A stretch of DNA of 29,624 nt from an uncultured Clostridia bacterium (GTDB lineage: Bacteria > Bacillota > Clostridia > UBA1381), in the NCBI GenBank assembly GCA_934454215.1, contig CAKSGG010000026.1, forward strand, positions 1 through 29,624, written 5' to 3'. Positions 15,656 to 24,598 of this stretch are shown here, piece after piece. The notes under the pieces are model-generated. The model made no database searches and had not been told where the DNA came from. It worked only from the letters and a program-made list of their open reading frames with translations. The translations under genes were made by a program, and so were the position numbers. Every line of letters begins with the position of its first letter. The stretch's first letter is position 1.

Positions 15656-16537
15656 TTGCGGTGTTTGCTGTGTCCCAGAAAATGCGGTATTGACAGAAAC
15701 TTTGAAACGGGCTTTTGCAGAGCGGGAAATAAAGTGAAAATTGCAAGAGCGGCTCTGCACTTTTGGGAAGAATCGTGTATTTCGGGAGAAAGCGGTTCGG
15801 GAACGGTGTTTTTTTCACATTGTACACTTAAATGCGTATATTGCCAAAATCAGAAAATAAGTACGGGCGGAAGCGGATATTATGTAACGGAGCGTGAACT
15901 GGCGGATATTTTTATTGATTTGCAAAACCGTGGTGCAAACAATATAAATCTTGTTACACCGACTCATTATGTACCGCAGATTATAAATGCGCTTGATATT
16001 GCAAAAGAAAACGGTTTGACTTTGCCGATTCTGTATAACTGCGGCGGATATGAAAGTACCGAAACAATAAAAATGCTTGACGGGTATATTGATATTTATA
16101 TGCCCGATATGAAATATTTTGATGATAAGTACGCAATAAAATATTCGTCAGCGCCGAATTATTTCAAAACAGCCGCTGCGGCATTGAATGAAATGTATTC
16201 GCAGGTCGGGAGCGCCGAGCTTGATGAGAACGGAATTATGAAAAAAGGTATGCTTGTGCGGCACTTAATGCTTCCGCACTTGCTTTTTGATACGAAAAAA
16301 ATTATGGACTATCTTCGTAAAACGTACGGTGATAAAATTTACATAAGCCTTATGAATCAGTATACGCCTATGCCGGCGGTAGAGAATATTCCCGAGCTTA
16401 ATCAAAGATTAAACCCGAAGCAATATGAAACAATGATAGAATACTGTATTGAACACGAGATGGAAAATGTGTTTATACAAGAGGGAGAAACAGCGAGCGA
16501 AAGCTTTATTCCCGAATTTTATGACAAAGGAGAATAA
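15656..16537 (+). CDS. Radical SAM protein, PflX-like (COG1313)
   Basis: The 293-residue protein has the radical SAM cluster motif CTLKCVYC (Cys56, Cys60, Cys63) and, before it, an extra Cys region CLLCPRKC...GFC (Cys3, 6, 10, 21) typical of the 'putative pyruvate formate-lyase activating enzyme PflX' family. It uses SAM and a [4Fe-4S] cluster to make a 5'-deoxyadenosyl radical; the physiological substrate of this family is unproven. The start is TTG at 15656 with CGGAG eight bases upstream; this start keeps the first Cys motif in frame, and no in-frame ATG precedes it. It is 2 bp upstream of pth. Confidence 0.9.
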   Translation: MRCLLCPRKCGIDRNFETGFCRAGNKVKIARAALHFWEESCISGESGSGTVFFSHCTLKCVYCQNQKISTGGSGYYVTERELADIFIDLQNRGANNINLVTPTHYVPQIINALDIAKENGLTLPILYNCGGYESTETIKMLDGYIDIYMPDMKYFDDKYAIKYSSAPNYFKTAAAALNEMYSQVGSAELDENGIMKKGMLVRHLMLPHLLFDTKKIMDYLRKTYGDKIYISLMNQYTPMPAVENIPELNQRLNPKQYETMIEYCIEHEMENVFIQEGETASESFIPEFYDKGE

Positions 16538-16539
16538 CA

Positions 16540-17106
16540 ATGTATTTGGTAATAGGACTGGGCAATCCGGGCAGACAATATGACATGACACGTCATAATA
16601 TAGGGTTTCATACAATAGACTATATAGCGGACGAATATAATGTTAAAATAAACAAATTGAAATATAAAGCACTGTACGGCGAATGTGAGATAAGCGGAGA
16701 AAAAACGTATCTTATCAAGCCTCAGACTTATATGAATCTCAGCGGAGAAAGTATTATAGATTTTGTGAATTTCTTTAAAGTTCCGATAGAAAATGTGATA
16801 GTAATAAGTGACGATATAAATATAGATACAGGTCGTCTGCGTATACGCCCGAAAGGCAGTGCGGGCGGTCATAATGGCTTGAAGTCGATAATATATATGC
16901 TGCAAAGTGATGAATTTCCGAGAATAAGAATGGGAGTAGGCGCACCTAAGCATGATGATTATGAGCTTGCGGATTTCGTACTCGGGCGGTTTACAAAAGA
17001 AGAAATACCGATTATGGAGGACGCTATAAAGCGTGCAAAATCGGCTGTTGAGGAAATTATAAAGAACGGACCGCAGTCGGCAATGAATAAGTTTAACGGT
17101 AAATAA
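16540..17106 (+). CDS. pth: Peptidyl-tRNA hydrolase
   Basis: The 188-residue enzyme cleaves peptidyl-tRNA released from stalled ribosomes. The signature LVIGLGNPGRQYDMTRHNIGF includes Asn9 and catalytic His19, and later motifs are VISDDINIDTGRLRIRPKGSAGGHNGLKS and RMGVGAP. The length is typical of bacterial Pth1. It starts 2 bp after the radical SAM gene, with AAAGGAG in the end of that gene, and is followed by mfd after 24 bp, the usual pth-mfd neighbourhood of Firmicutes. The fin gene that sits between these two in Bacillus is absent here. Confidence 0.97.
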   Translation: MYLVIGLGNPGRQYDMTRHNIGFHTIDYIADEYNVKINKLKYKALYGECEISGEKTYLIKPQTYMNLSGESIIDFVNFFKVPIENVIVISDDINIDTGRLRIRPKGSAGGHNGLKSIIYMLQSDEFPRIRMGVGAPKHDDYELADFVLGRFTKEEIPIMEDAIKRAKSAVEEIIKNGPQSAMNKFNGK

Positions 17107-17130
17107 TCCTGTTTATAAATGGAGAAAAAA

Positions 17131-20100
17131 ATGAATTTAACTGATATTTTATGTGACTATTCAAAATACGGCGAGCTGAAACAGGCGCTTTCAAGCTCGC
17201 CTGTGTCCGTTTCGGGCGTTGAAGAGGCGGCAAGGGGACAGCTTATATATTCGCTGTTTAACGGGCAGGATAAAAATACGCTTGTTGTGTGTTACAGTGA
17301 CATGGAGGCTGCGGAACTGGAAACGGATTTGGCATTTTACACCGATGATGTGCTTGTGTTCCCGAGCAAGGAATATATATTTTACAACATTGAAACGAGC
17401 GGACACGATAATGAAAATACACGTTTGAGTGTTGTAAACAGCCTTTCGGACGGCAAAAAGAAAATTGTTGTAACAAGCCTTGATGCGGTTTTACAGTATA
17501 CAATACCTCCCGAAAAATTGAAAGAGTATTCAATAAATATAAATTTAGGCGACACATTTGATTTGCATGAACTGTGTGAGCGCCTTGTTATAATGGGATA
17601 TTCAAGAGAGGAAATTGTTGAGGGTGAGGGTCAGTTTGCACTTCGGGGAGGTATTCTTGACGTATTTTCTCCGAATTATGAGAATCCGCTGCGTATTGAA
17701 TTTTTTGATGATGAAACGGATTCGGTACGTTTGTTTGATAAGGTATCGCAAAGGTCGCTTGATAAAATAAATTCTGCCGTTATTATTCCCGTAAGGGAAG
17801 CGGTAATAACAAATGAAAAACAGTCGGAAATAGCAAAGATATTAAAGAAACGTATTGACAAATATGCCGATAATGAATACTTTACGGAGGTAACGTCTGC
17901 TGAATGCGAGAGTCTGACAGAGAAACGTTATTTTCCGTCAATAGATAAATATATTTCTCTTATCTACGGGGAAATTCCGTCGCTGCTGGATTATTTTAAC
18001 GATAACAATAACATATTCATTATAGACCCTAAAAGAATATGTGAAAGAGGAAAAACCTTTGAATGGGAAAAAAGCGAGCTTATAACGGAGCTGAAAAACA
18101 AGGGCGTTATCGGAAAGGATAAAGACAGCTATTTTGTGAGATATAATGACGCTTTGCATAAAATGTGTGAAAATACGGTTATATCTCTTGAAACGCTCAC
18201 ACATACATCAAACGATTTTAAATATAAATCGCTTGTGAATTTCCTTACGAAAACAACGGTTTCATTCCACGGCAAGCTTGACTATTTGTATGAAGATTTG
18301 CGGAAATGGCAGAAGAACGGGTATACGGCAGTTATTCTGACTGCAACGAGAGGAAGAGGCGAAAATCTTGCGGGAGTTCTGAATGATAAAGGAATTAAGG
18401 CGAGATTTACCGATGATAACGGAGAGTTTAAAAAGGGTGAAACCGTTGTCATGCGGGGACGTATAAAAAAAGGATTTGAATACCCCGATATAAAATTTGT
18501 TCTTGTTTCCGATAATGAAATATTTGAACAAAAGCGCAGCAGGCGCAGGAGAAAAGAGGACAATGCAAACAGAATACGTTCGTATAACGATATTTCACCC
18601 GGGGATTATGTGGTTCATTCGGCTCACGGAATAGGCGAGTACAAGGGTACGCAGAAGATGAATGTCGGCGGAGTTTTAAAGGATTATCTTAAAATTCAGT
18701 ATAAGGGTACGGATTGTCTTTATGTTCCGATAGACCAGATGAATATGCTGTATAAGTATATCGGAAACAGTGCGGATAAGCAGGTCAAACTGAACAGATT
18801 GGGCGGCAGTGAATGGAATAAGACAAAGGCAAAGGTAAAAGCGTCAACGGACGAATTGGCACAGAAGCTTATACATTTATATGCACAGCGTGAGCAGTCA
18901 CAGGGGTTTGCATTCAGCCCCGATACGCCGTGGCAAAAGGATTTTGAAGATACGTTCCCGTATCAGGAAACGGAAGACCAGCTGCAATCAATTGAGGAAG
19001 TCAAGGAGGACATGGAAAAAACAAAGCCTATGGACAGACTTCTTTGCGGAGACGTTGGCTTTGGTAAAACGGAGGTTGCGCTCAGAGCGGCTTTCAAGGC
19101 GATAAACGATTCAAAACAGGTTGCATATCTTTGCCCTACGACAATTCTTGCAATGCAGCATTACGAGACTTTTATAAAAAGAATGTCGGGATTTCCGATT
19201 AAAGTTGAAATGCTTTCACGTTTCAGAACCGCATCACAGCAGCAAAAAATCATAAAAAAGCTGCGTACGGGCGAAATTGACGTTATCATAGGAACACACA
19301 GGCTTTTATCAAAGGACGTTGTGTTCAAGGATTTGGGACTGCTTGTTGTAGATGAGGAACAGCGTTTCGGCGTGGCACATAAGGAAAGACTGAAAGAAAT
19401 CAAAAATAATGTCGACGTCTTAACAATGACGGCAACGCCTATTCCGAGAACTCTGCATATGGCAATGACGAGCGTAAGGGATATGAGCGTTTTGACCGAA
19501 CCTCCGCAAAACCGCTATCCCGTTCAGACGTATGTGCTGGAGGATAATCCGGTTGTGATACTTGACGCAATAAGAAATGAGCTGTCAAGAGGCGGTCAGG
19601 TGTTCTATCTGTTTAACAGGGTACAGGGAATACACCGAAAAGCGGCATGGATTCAGGAACAGTTTCCCGACAAAAAAATTGCCGTGGGTCACGGCAAAAT
19701 GAAAGAAGATGAGCTTGAAGAAATCATGTTCGATATGTCGGAGGGGAAGATAGATGTTCTTGTCTGTACGACAATAATCGAAACGGGGCTTGATATTCCG
19801 AACGCAAATACGATAATAATCGAAAATGCCGATAAAATGGGGCTTGCACAGCTTTATCAGCTAAGAGGAAGAGTCGGACGTTCAAACAGAGCCGCATATG
19901 CGTATCTGACATACCGTCCCGACAGCATTTTGTCGGAGGTTGCGTCAAAGAGATTGCAGGCGGTTAAGGAATTTACGGAATTTGGCTCGGGATTTAAAAT
20001 AGCCATGCGTGATTTGGAAATCAGAGGAGCGGGAAATCTGCTCGGACCCGAACAGCACGGACATATGGACAGCGTCGGATATGATATGTACTGTAAAATA

Positions 20101-20598
20101 CTGAGCGAAAGTATAAGCAGTGCAAAGGGTGAAAAGGCTGAGGAGGAACATAATGTTACGATTGATATTGAAATCAGCGCATATCTGCCCGAGACATATA
20201 TTCAAAGCCCAAATCAGAGAATTGATATGTATAAAAAAATTGCGGCAATTGAAAATGAGGACGACAGATTTAGAATTGAAGATGAACTTGTCGACCGTTA
20301 CGGAGATATACCTAAGGCTGTTCAAAATATAATTGAAGTGGCGTCGCTGAAGGTTCATGCAAAAGAGGCGGGAGTTATAGAGATAATCCAGCATGGCGCA
20401 CAGCTTATATTGAAGTTTGCCGACGGACGGCTGACCCCGCAGATTATAATGTCTCTTGATAAGGCGTATCCTTTGCAGATAAGAGTGCTCTCCCAAAAAG
20501 AACCAGCAATAAGTGTAAAGCTGAAAGCACAGAATATATTAAAAATTGTAAACGATTTGTTAAATGTTGTTACATCACTTGACGAAAGTGAAAAATAA
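17131..20598 (+). CDS. mfd: Transcription-repair coupling factor Mfd
   Basis: The 1155-residue ATP-dependent translocase removes RNA polymerase stalled at DNA lesions and recruits UvrA. In order it has the UvrB-like region (about 1-330), the RNA polymerase interacting CarD-like domain (DYVVHSAHGIGEYKG and IQYKGTDCLYVP, about 490-570), the RecG-like helicase domains with Walker A GDVGFGKT at about 640 and DEEQRFG at about 741, the motif QLRGRVGRS, and a C-terminal TRCF domain. The ATG at 17131 is preferred over 17119 because TGGAG (17120-17124) is a ribosome-binding site for it, and no such site precedes 17119. The length is standard. Confidence 0.97.
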   Translation: MNLTDILCDYSKYGELKQALSSSPVSVSGVEEAARGQLIYSLFNGQDKNTLVVCYSDMEAAELETDLAFYTDDVLVFPSKEYIFYNIETSGHDNENTRLSVVNSLSDGKKKIVVTSLDAVLQYTIPPEKLKEYSININLGDTFDLHELCERLVIMGYSREEIVEGEGQFALRGGILDVFSPNYENPLRIEFFDDETDSVRLFDKVSQRSLDKINSAVIIPVREAVITNEKQSEIAKILKKRIDKYADNEYFTEVTSAECESLTEKRYFPSIDKYISLIYGEIPSLLDYFNDNNNIFIIDPKRICERGKTFEWEKSELITELKNKGVIGKDKDSYFVRYNDALHKMCENTVISLETLTHTSNDFKYKSLVNFLTKTTVSFHGKLDYLYEDLRKWQKNGYTAVILTATRGRGENLAGVLNDKGIKARFTDDNGEFKKGETVVMRGRIKKGFEYPDIKFVLVSDNEIFEQKRSRRRRKEDNANRIRSYNDISPGDYVVHSAHGIGEYKGTQKMNVGGVLKDYLKIQYKGTDCLYVPIDQMNMLYKYIGNSADKQVKLNRLGGSEWNKTKAKVKASTDELAQKLIHLYAQREQSQGFAFSPDTPWQKDFEDTFPYQETEDQLQSIEEVKEDMEKTKPMDRLLCGDVGFGKTEVALRAAFKAINDSKQVAYLCPTTILAMQHYETFIKRMSGFPIKVEMLSRFRTASQQQKIIKKLRTGEIDVIIGTHRLLSKDVVFKDLGLLVVDEEQRFGVAHKERLKEIKNNVDVLTMTATPIPRTLHMAMTSVRDMSVLTEPPQNRYPVQTYVLEDNPVVILDAIRNELSRGGQVFYLFNRVQGIHRKAAWIQEQFPDKKIAVGHGKMKEDELEEIMFDMSEGKIDVLVCTTIIETGLDIPNANTIIIENADKMGLAQLYQLRGRVGRSNRAAYAYLTYRPDSILSEVASKRLQAVKEFTEFGSGFKIAMRDLEIRGAGNLLGPEQHGHMDSVGYDMYCKILSESISSAKGEKAEEEHNVTIDIEISAYLPETYIQSPNQRIDMYKKIAAIENEDDRFRIEDELVDRYGDIPKAVQNIIEVASLKVHAKEAGVIEIIQHGAQLILKFADGRLTPQIIMSLDKAYPLQIRVLSQKEPAISVKLKAQNILKIVNDLLNVVTSLDESEK

Positions 20599-20658
20599 GA
20601 GTATACTTACATTATATGTTTTTTGTAAAATAACGAGTTATAAAAATGGAGGATAAAA

Positions 20659-21672
20659 ATGAAAAAATTCACAAAAATTGCGGCTGCAGCGCTTGTTGCG
20701 GCAACTCTTTTAACGGGCTGCGGAGCGGGTAAGACAGCTATTAAAGCAGGAGATTTGAATGTTACTCAGGGCGATATTGAATTGCTTGCAAGCCTGTATG
20801 CGTCAAACGGTATGGATTATGATAAAGCAAAGGAACAGGCGGCTTCATATTTTGAAGATGCAATGGCTATTTATCTTGCGGCAAAGGCAAAGAATGTTGA
20901 ACTTGAGGATAGCGACAACAGTCAGCTTACACAAAGCTTTGCAAGCTTTAAACAGGCTGCGGCAGGCTCTGCGTCGGAATTTAAAAAACTGCTGAAAAAG
21001 TATGGCGCAAATGAGGAAACTTTGAAAATTGCCACGGGGCAGTCGGTATACTATTCAAAGATTGCCGATGATTTAAATGTTGAAGACCCTACAGATGAAG
21101 AGGCGAAAGCCTATTTTAAGGATAACTATCTCCGTGCAACTCATGTTCTGCTTATGACAAACAGAGATGACGGCGAAGATGATGAACACGTTAAGCAAAG
21201 AGCCGAGGATGTTTTGGCAAAGGCTAAAAAAGGTGAGGATTTTAATGCTATGGTTCAGAATATGTCAGAAGACCCGGGCAGCAAGAGTTCACCTGACGGA
21301 TATGTATTTACAGAGGGCGATATGGTAAGCGAATTTGAGGATGCTGTTCGTTCGATTAAGCCGGGCGAATTTACGATGTGTCAAAGCTCATACGGTTATC
21401 ATGTAATTGAGCGCTTGCCTCTTGATGAAAGCGATTCAAAATTTAATGAGCTTTTTGAACAGAATAAGGATTCGGTAAAATCATCATTGAAGATTAAGAA
21501 AATAAAGGACGGGATAACAAAAGTCAATGAAGAAGCAGGTACAACGGTGGAGAAGTTTGACGATGTAATAGCGGCTATTCCGTCACCTAAACCGACTGCC
21601 GAACCTACGGAGGCTCCGACAGAGAAAGCTGACGCATCCGCAGAAAATACGGATACAAGCGAAACAAAATAA
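20659..21672 (+). CDS. Parvulin-type peptidyl-prolyl isomerase lipoprotein (PrsA-like)
   Basis: The 337-residue protein has a signal peptide with lipobox LTGC (Cys21), so it should be anchored on the outer face of the membrane. A chaperone-like helical region (about 30-150) precedes a parvulin (PpiC/rotamase) domain at about 155-255 that includes ATHVLLMTN, FNAMVQNMSEDPGSK and SSYGYHVIERL. The last 35 residues are a Pro/Thr/Glu/Ala-rich, probably unstructured tail. It is expected to help fold secreted proteins, as PrsA does. GGAGG is six bases before the ATG. The domain order and tail fit SurA/PrsA-type foldases of Clostridia. Confidence 0.93.
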   Translation: MKKFTKIAAAALVAATLLTGCGAGKTAIKAGDLNVTQGDIELLASLYASNGMDYDKAKEQAASYFEDAMAIYLAAKAKNVELEDSDNSQLTQSFASFKQAAAGSASEFKKLLKKYGANEETLKIATGQSVYYSKIADDLNVEDPTDEEAKAYFKDNYLRATHVLLMTNRDDGEDDEHVKQRAEDVLAKAKKGEDFNAMVQNMSEDPGSKSSPDGYVFTEGDMVSEFEDAVRSIKPGEFTMCQSSYGYHVIERLPLDESDSKFNELFEQNKDSVKSSLKIKKIKDGITKVNEEAGTTVEKFDDVIAAIPSPKPTAEPTEAPTEKADASAENTDTSETK

Positions 21673-21679
21673 TTTCGGA

Positions 21680-21710
21680 GGGGTGTTGCCTGACGCAGCA
21701 CCCCTTTTTT
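21680..21710 (+). terminator. Terminator after the PrsA-like lipoprotein
   Basis: GGGGTGTTGC pairs with GCAGCACCCC (one G-U pair) across a 5-base loop (CTGAC), followed by six T. The tcdA start lies within 15 bp of its T-run. Confidence 0.92.
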
Positions 21711-21722
21711 GGGGATATGAAT

Positions 21723-22424
21723 ATGGATAATAAATTTTTAAGAACGCATATGCTTATAGGAAACGAGGCAGCAGAAAAATTGAAAAATTCAAAAGCAGCT
21801 GTATTCGGTATAGGCGGAGTGGGCGGATATGCGGCAGAAACGCTTGTGCGCACGGGAATCGGCAGACTTGACATTATTGATAAGGATATTGTTGACATAA
21901 CAAATATTAACAGACAGATAATTGCGGATATGTCAACGGTGGGAAAAGAAAAAACGGCGGTGATGTATGAACGTCTCAAACGTATAAATCCCGAAGCGGA
22001 AATAACGCCGATAAAAATGTTTTATATGCCCGATACTGCCGATAAGCTTGACTTGACGAAATATGATTATATAATTGACGCAGTTGACAATGTTACGGCA
22101 AAGCTTGAGCTGATAAAGCGTGCCTGTGAAAATAATATACCTATATTGTCATCTATGGGGACGGGAAATAAGCTGCATCCCGAAATGCTCGAAATTACAG
22201 ACATATACAGTACAAGCGTATGTCCTTTGGCAAGAGTTATGCGCAGAGAGCTGAAGAAAAGGGGTATACGGAAATTAAAGGTGATTTATTCTAAGGAAGA
22301 ACCGATGAAATCAGTTATAAGCGAAAACGGCAGACACGCTCCGGCAAGTGCAATGTTTGTTCCTGCATGTGCCGGTATTATGCTTGCAGGCGAGGCTGTA
22401 AGAGATTTATGCGGAATAAATTAA
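21723..22424 (+). CDS. tcdA: tRNA threonylcarbamoyladenosine dehydratase TcdA
   Basis: The 233-residue protein is a ThiF/E1-like enzyme that uses ATP to cyclise t6A37 of tRNA to ct6A. The adenylation motif FGIGGVGGYAAETLVRTGIG, then LDIIDKDIVDITNINRQI and DYIIDAVDNVTAKLEL, matches TcdA/CsdL. ATG 21723 is a better fit than 21717, with a GGGG Shine-Dalgarno at 21711-21714 about 8 bases away; either adds only two residues. It is slightly shorter at the C-terminus than E. coli TcdA. The start lies immediately after the lipoprotein's terminator T-run, which is unusual. Confidence 0.92.
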   Translation: MDNKFLRTHMLIGNEAAEKLKNSKAAVFGIGGVGGYAAETLVRTGIGRLDIIDKDIVDITNINRQIIADMSTVGKEKTAVMYERLKRINPEAEITPIKMFYMPDTADKLDLTKYDYIIDAVDNVTAKLELIKRACENNIPILSSMGTGNKLHPEMLEITDIYSTSVCPLARVMRRELKKRGIRKLKVIYSKEEPMKSVISENGRHAPASAMFVPACAGIMLAGEAVRDLCGIN

Positions 22425-22431
22425 AAAAATC

Positions 22432-22459
22432 TTGCAATTTTATTAATATATGGTATAAT
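22432..22459 (+). promoter_or_regulatory. Extended -10 promoter of murT-gatD
   Basis: TTGCAA (22432-22437), 16 bp spacer, and TGGTATAAT (22451-22459), an extended -10 element. Downstream the leader holds a GCCGC-ATTAA-GCGGC hairpin (22483-22497) just before the GGAG ribosome-binding site. Confidence 0.85.
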
Positions 22460-22513
22460 TAGTTTATTATACAATATTTTGTGCCGCATTAAGCGGCGGA
22501 ATGGAGAAGTGAA

Positions 22514-23842
22514 ATGCGAAAATTACTTGCTGTCTGGGTTGGTAAGCTGCTTACGCTGGCAGGAAAAATGATAGGAAAGAAATCATCGTCAAGTCCGGGT
22601 GAGTTTGCACTTAAAATCTGCCCCGATTTGGTGAAAGATTTAAATAAATATGTAAAAAAGGGAGTTATTGTTACCTGCGGAACAAACGGTAAAACAACAA
22701 CAAATAACCTTATGTGTTCGGCTCTTGAAGCAAAAGGCTATAAAGTACTGTGCAATAAGCTTGGTGCGAATATGCTAAACGGCGTTGCTACAACATTTTT
22801 GCAGGCGGCAAGTCTTACGGGAAAGCTGTCGGTAGATTATGCCTGTCTTGAAATTGACGAGGCATACACAAGAATAGTGTTTGATTATGTTAAGCCTGAT
22901 GTTATGGTTATAACAAATCTTTTCAGAGACCAGCTTGACCGATACGGTGAGATTGATATAACGTCAAATATTTTAAAAGAAGCAATTGCAAAAGTTCCGA
23001 ATATCAAGCTTGTGTTAAACGGCGACGACCCGCTGTGCGTTCAGTTCGGAAAGGGACATAATGTCATATATTACGGTATTTCCGAAAAGGTTTTACCGCA
23101 GCTTGACGATACAAAGGAGGGACGGTTCTGCCCTGTATGCGGAACTCAGCAGGAATATAATTATTATCATTACAGTCAGTTGGGTGATTATTATTGTCCG
23201 TCGTGCGGATTTAAAAGACCGAATATAGATATTGAGGTTAAGAATGTTTCTCTGAAAACTCCGATGCGCTTTACAATAAACGGTCAGCCTATGGAAATTA
23301 ATTATAAGGGTTTTTATAATATATATAACCTTATTGCTGTATACGGTGCACTGACGGCACTGGGCGAGAGCACTGATGATTTCTCAAAACTGCTTTCGGG
23401 ATACAAGCCTCAGATTGGACGTATGCAGGAATTTTTATTTAAAAAGCCTGTAATTTTAAGTTTATCAAAAAATCCTGCCGGATTTAATCAGGCTATATCG
23501 ACGGTCAATACCGATGACCGTAAAAAGGACGTTATAATTGCAATAAACGACCTTGCAAATGACGGACGTGATGTGTCATGGCTCTGGGACGTGGATTTTG
23601 ATAAAATTAAGGACGAAAATCTGAATACGCTTACGACAACGGGAATACGGAAATGGGATATAAGCCTGCGTTTTAAATATGCCGATATTATTCCTGATTT
23701 TATAACATCAGATATGAAAGAGGCGGTTATAAAGGCTCTTGAAACCGATTCGGAGGCTGTATATGTGCTGGTGAATTATACGGCGCTGTTCCCGACGGAG
23801 GGCGTTTTAAATGAACTGTTAAAGGAGAGAGGTAAAGAATGA
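22514..23842 (+). CDS. murT: Lipid II isoglutaminyl synthase, MurT subunit
   Basis: The 442-residue Mur-ligase-like protein activates the D-Glu side chain of lipid II with ATP; its partner GatD supplies ammonia. The P-loop TCGTNGKTTTNN lies at about residues 54-65, and the zinc ribbon CPVC...CPSC characteristic of MurT is near residues 200-240, followed by the C-terminal Mur-ligase/DUF1727 domain. GGAG precedes the ATG, with an N-terminal stretch RKLLAVWVGKLLTLAG typical of the family. The stop codon overlaps the gatD start by four bases (ATGA at 23839-23842), so the two subunits are translationally coupled. Confidence 0.97.
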   Translation: MRKLLAVWVGKLLTLAGKMIGKKSSSSPGEFALKICPDLVKDLNKYVKKGVIVTCGTNGKTTTNNLMCSALEAKGYKVLCNKLGANMLNGVATTFLQAASLTGKLSVDYACLEIDEAYTRIVFDYVKPDVMVITNLFRDQLDRYGEIDITSNILKEAIAKVPNIKLVLNGDDPLCVQFGKGHNVIYYGISEKVLPQLDDTKEGRFCPVCGTQQEYNYYHYSQLGDYYCPSCGFKRPNIDIEVKNVSLKTPMRFTINGQPMEINYKGFYNIYNLIAVYGALTALGESTDDFSKLLSGYKPQIGRMQEFLFKKPVILSLSKNPAGFNQAISTVNTDDRKKDVIIAINDLANDGRDVSWLWDVDFDKIKDENLNTLTTTGIRKWDISLRFKYADIIPDFITSDMKEAVIKALETDSEAVYVLVNYTALFPTEGVLNELLKERGKE

Positions 23843-24561
23843 AATTAAAGATAATGCATCTTTTCCCTGATTTGCTGAACCTTTACGGAGATAAGGGGAA
23901 TATTGAATGTATGCGCAAAAGATTGGAATGGCGCGGGATAGAGTGCGAAGTTATTGCATTTACAATGGAGGATAATGATTTTGATTTATCTGATATTGAT
24001 ATAGTCTTTCTTGGCGGCGGCTCTGACAGGGAACAGAAAATAGTTTGTCACAGTCTGCTTGAACACAAAGACGATTTGAAGGGCTTTGTTGAAAACGGCG
24101 GCTCGCTTGTTGCGGTATGCGGCGGTTATCAGCTTTTGGGAAAATATTATAAGCTTGAAGACGAAACGATAGAGGGACTTGATATTCTGGATATTTATAC
24201 GGAACAGGGGAAAGGACGTCTTATAAGCAATATAGTTTTACAAGCAGATTTTATTGATGATACAATTGTCGGGTTTGAAAATCACGGAGGAAGAACATAT
24301 ATAAATAATCATAAGCCGCTCGGAAAGGTTTTGTTCGGCAGCGGAAATTCGGATAAAGCAGGGGCGGAGGGCGTTATTTATAAGAATGTTGTGGCAACGT
24401 ATCTTCACGGACCGTTGTTTCCGAAAAATCCGAAATTATGTGATTATGTTCTTACAAATGCTCTAAAGAAAAAGCATTCCGATTTTACAGAACTTTCAAT
24501 GCTTGATGATGCAATGGAAAAAGAAGCAAATGAATATATAGTAAACAGATTTTTAAAATAA
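23839..24561 (+). CDS. gatD: Lipid II isoglutaminyl synthase, GatD glutaminase subunit
   Basis: The 240-residue protein is a class I (triad) glutamine amidotransferase. The nucleophile is Cys94 in VAVCGGYQLLG and the catalytic His190 is in ATYLHGPLFPKNP; both are at positions almost equal to those in the Staphylococcus aureus GatD. With MurT it amidates the alpha-carboxyl of D-Glu in lipid II, needed for efficient peptidoglycan cross-linking. The terminal GFENHGGRTYI region is a typical GatD segment. Its 4 bp overlap with murT indicates coupled expression. The transcript ends in the hairpin shared with pdxY. Confidence 0.97.
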   Translation: MKLKIMHLFPDLLNLYGDKGNIECMRKRLEWRGIECEVIAFTMEDNDFDLSDIDIVFLGGGSDREQKIVCHSLLEHKDDLKGFVENGGSLVAVCGGYQLLGKYYKLEDETIEGLDILDIYTEQGKGRLISNIVLQADFIDDTIVGFENHGGRTYINNHKPLGKVLFGSGNSDKAGAEGVIYKNVVATYLHGPLFPKNPKLCDYVLTNALKKKHSDFTELSMLDDAMEKEANEYIVNRFLK

Positions 24562-24594
24562 AAAAACGCCGCAGATTTTATTTGCGGCGTTTTT
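24562..24594. terminator. Bidirectional terminator between gatD and pyridoxamine kinase
   Basis: A 12 bp perfect stem (AAAAACGCCGCA / TGCGGCGTTTTT) with a 9-base loop and T-runs on both strands, placed between convergent genes. Confidence 0.95.
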
Positions 24595-24598
24595 GTTA

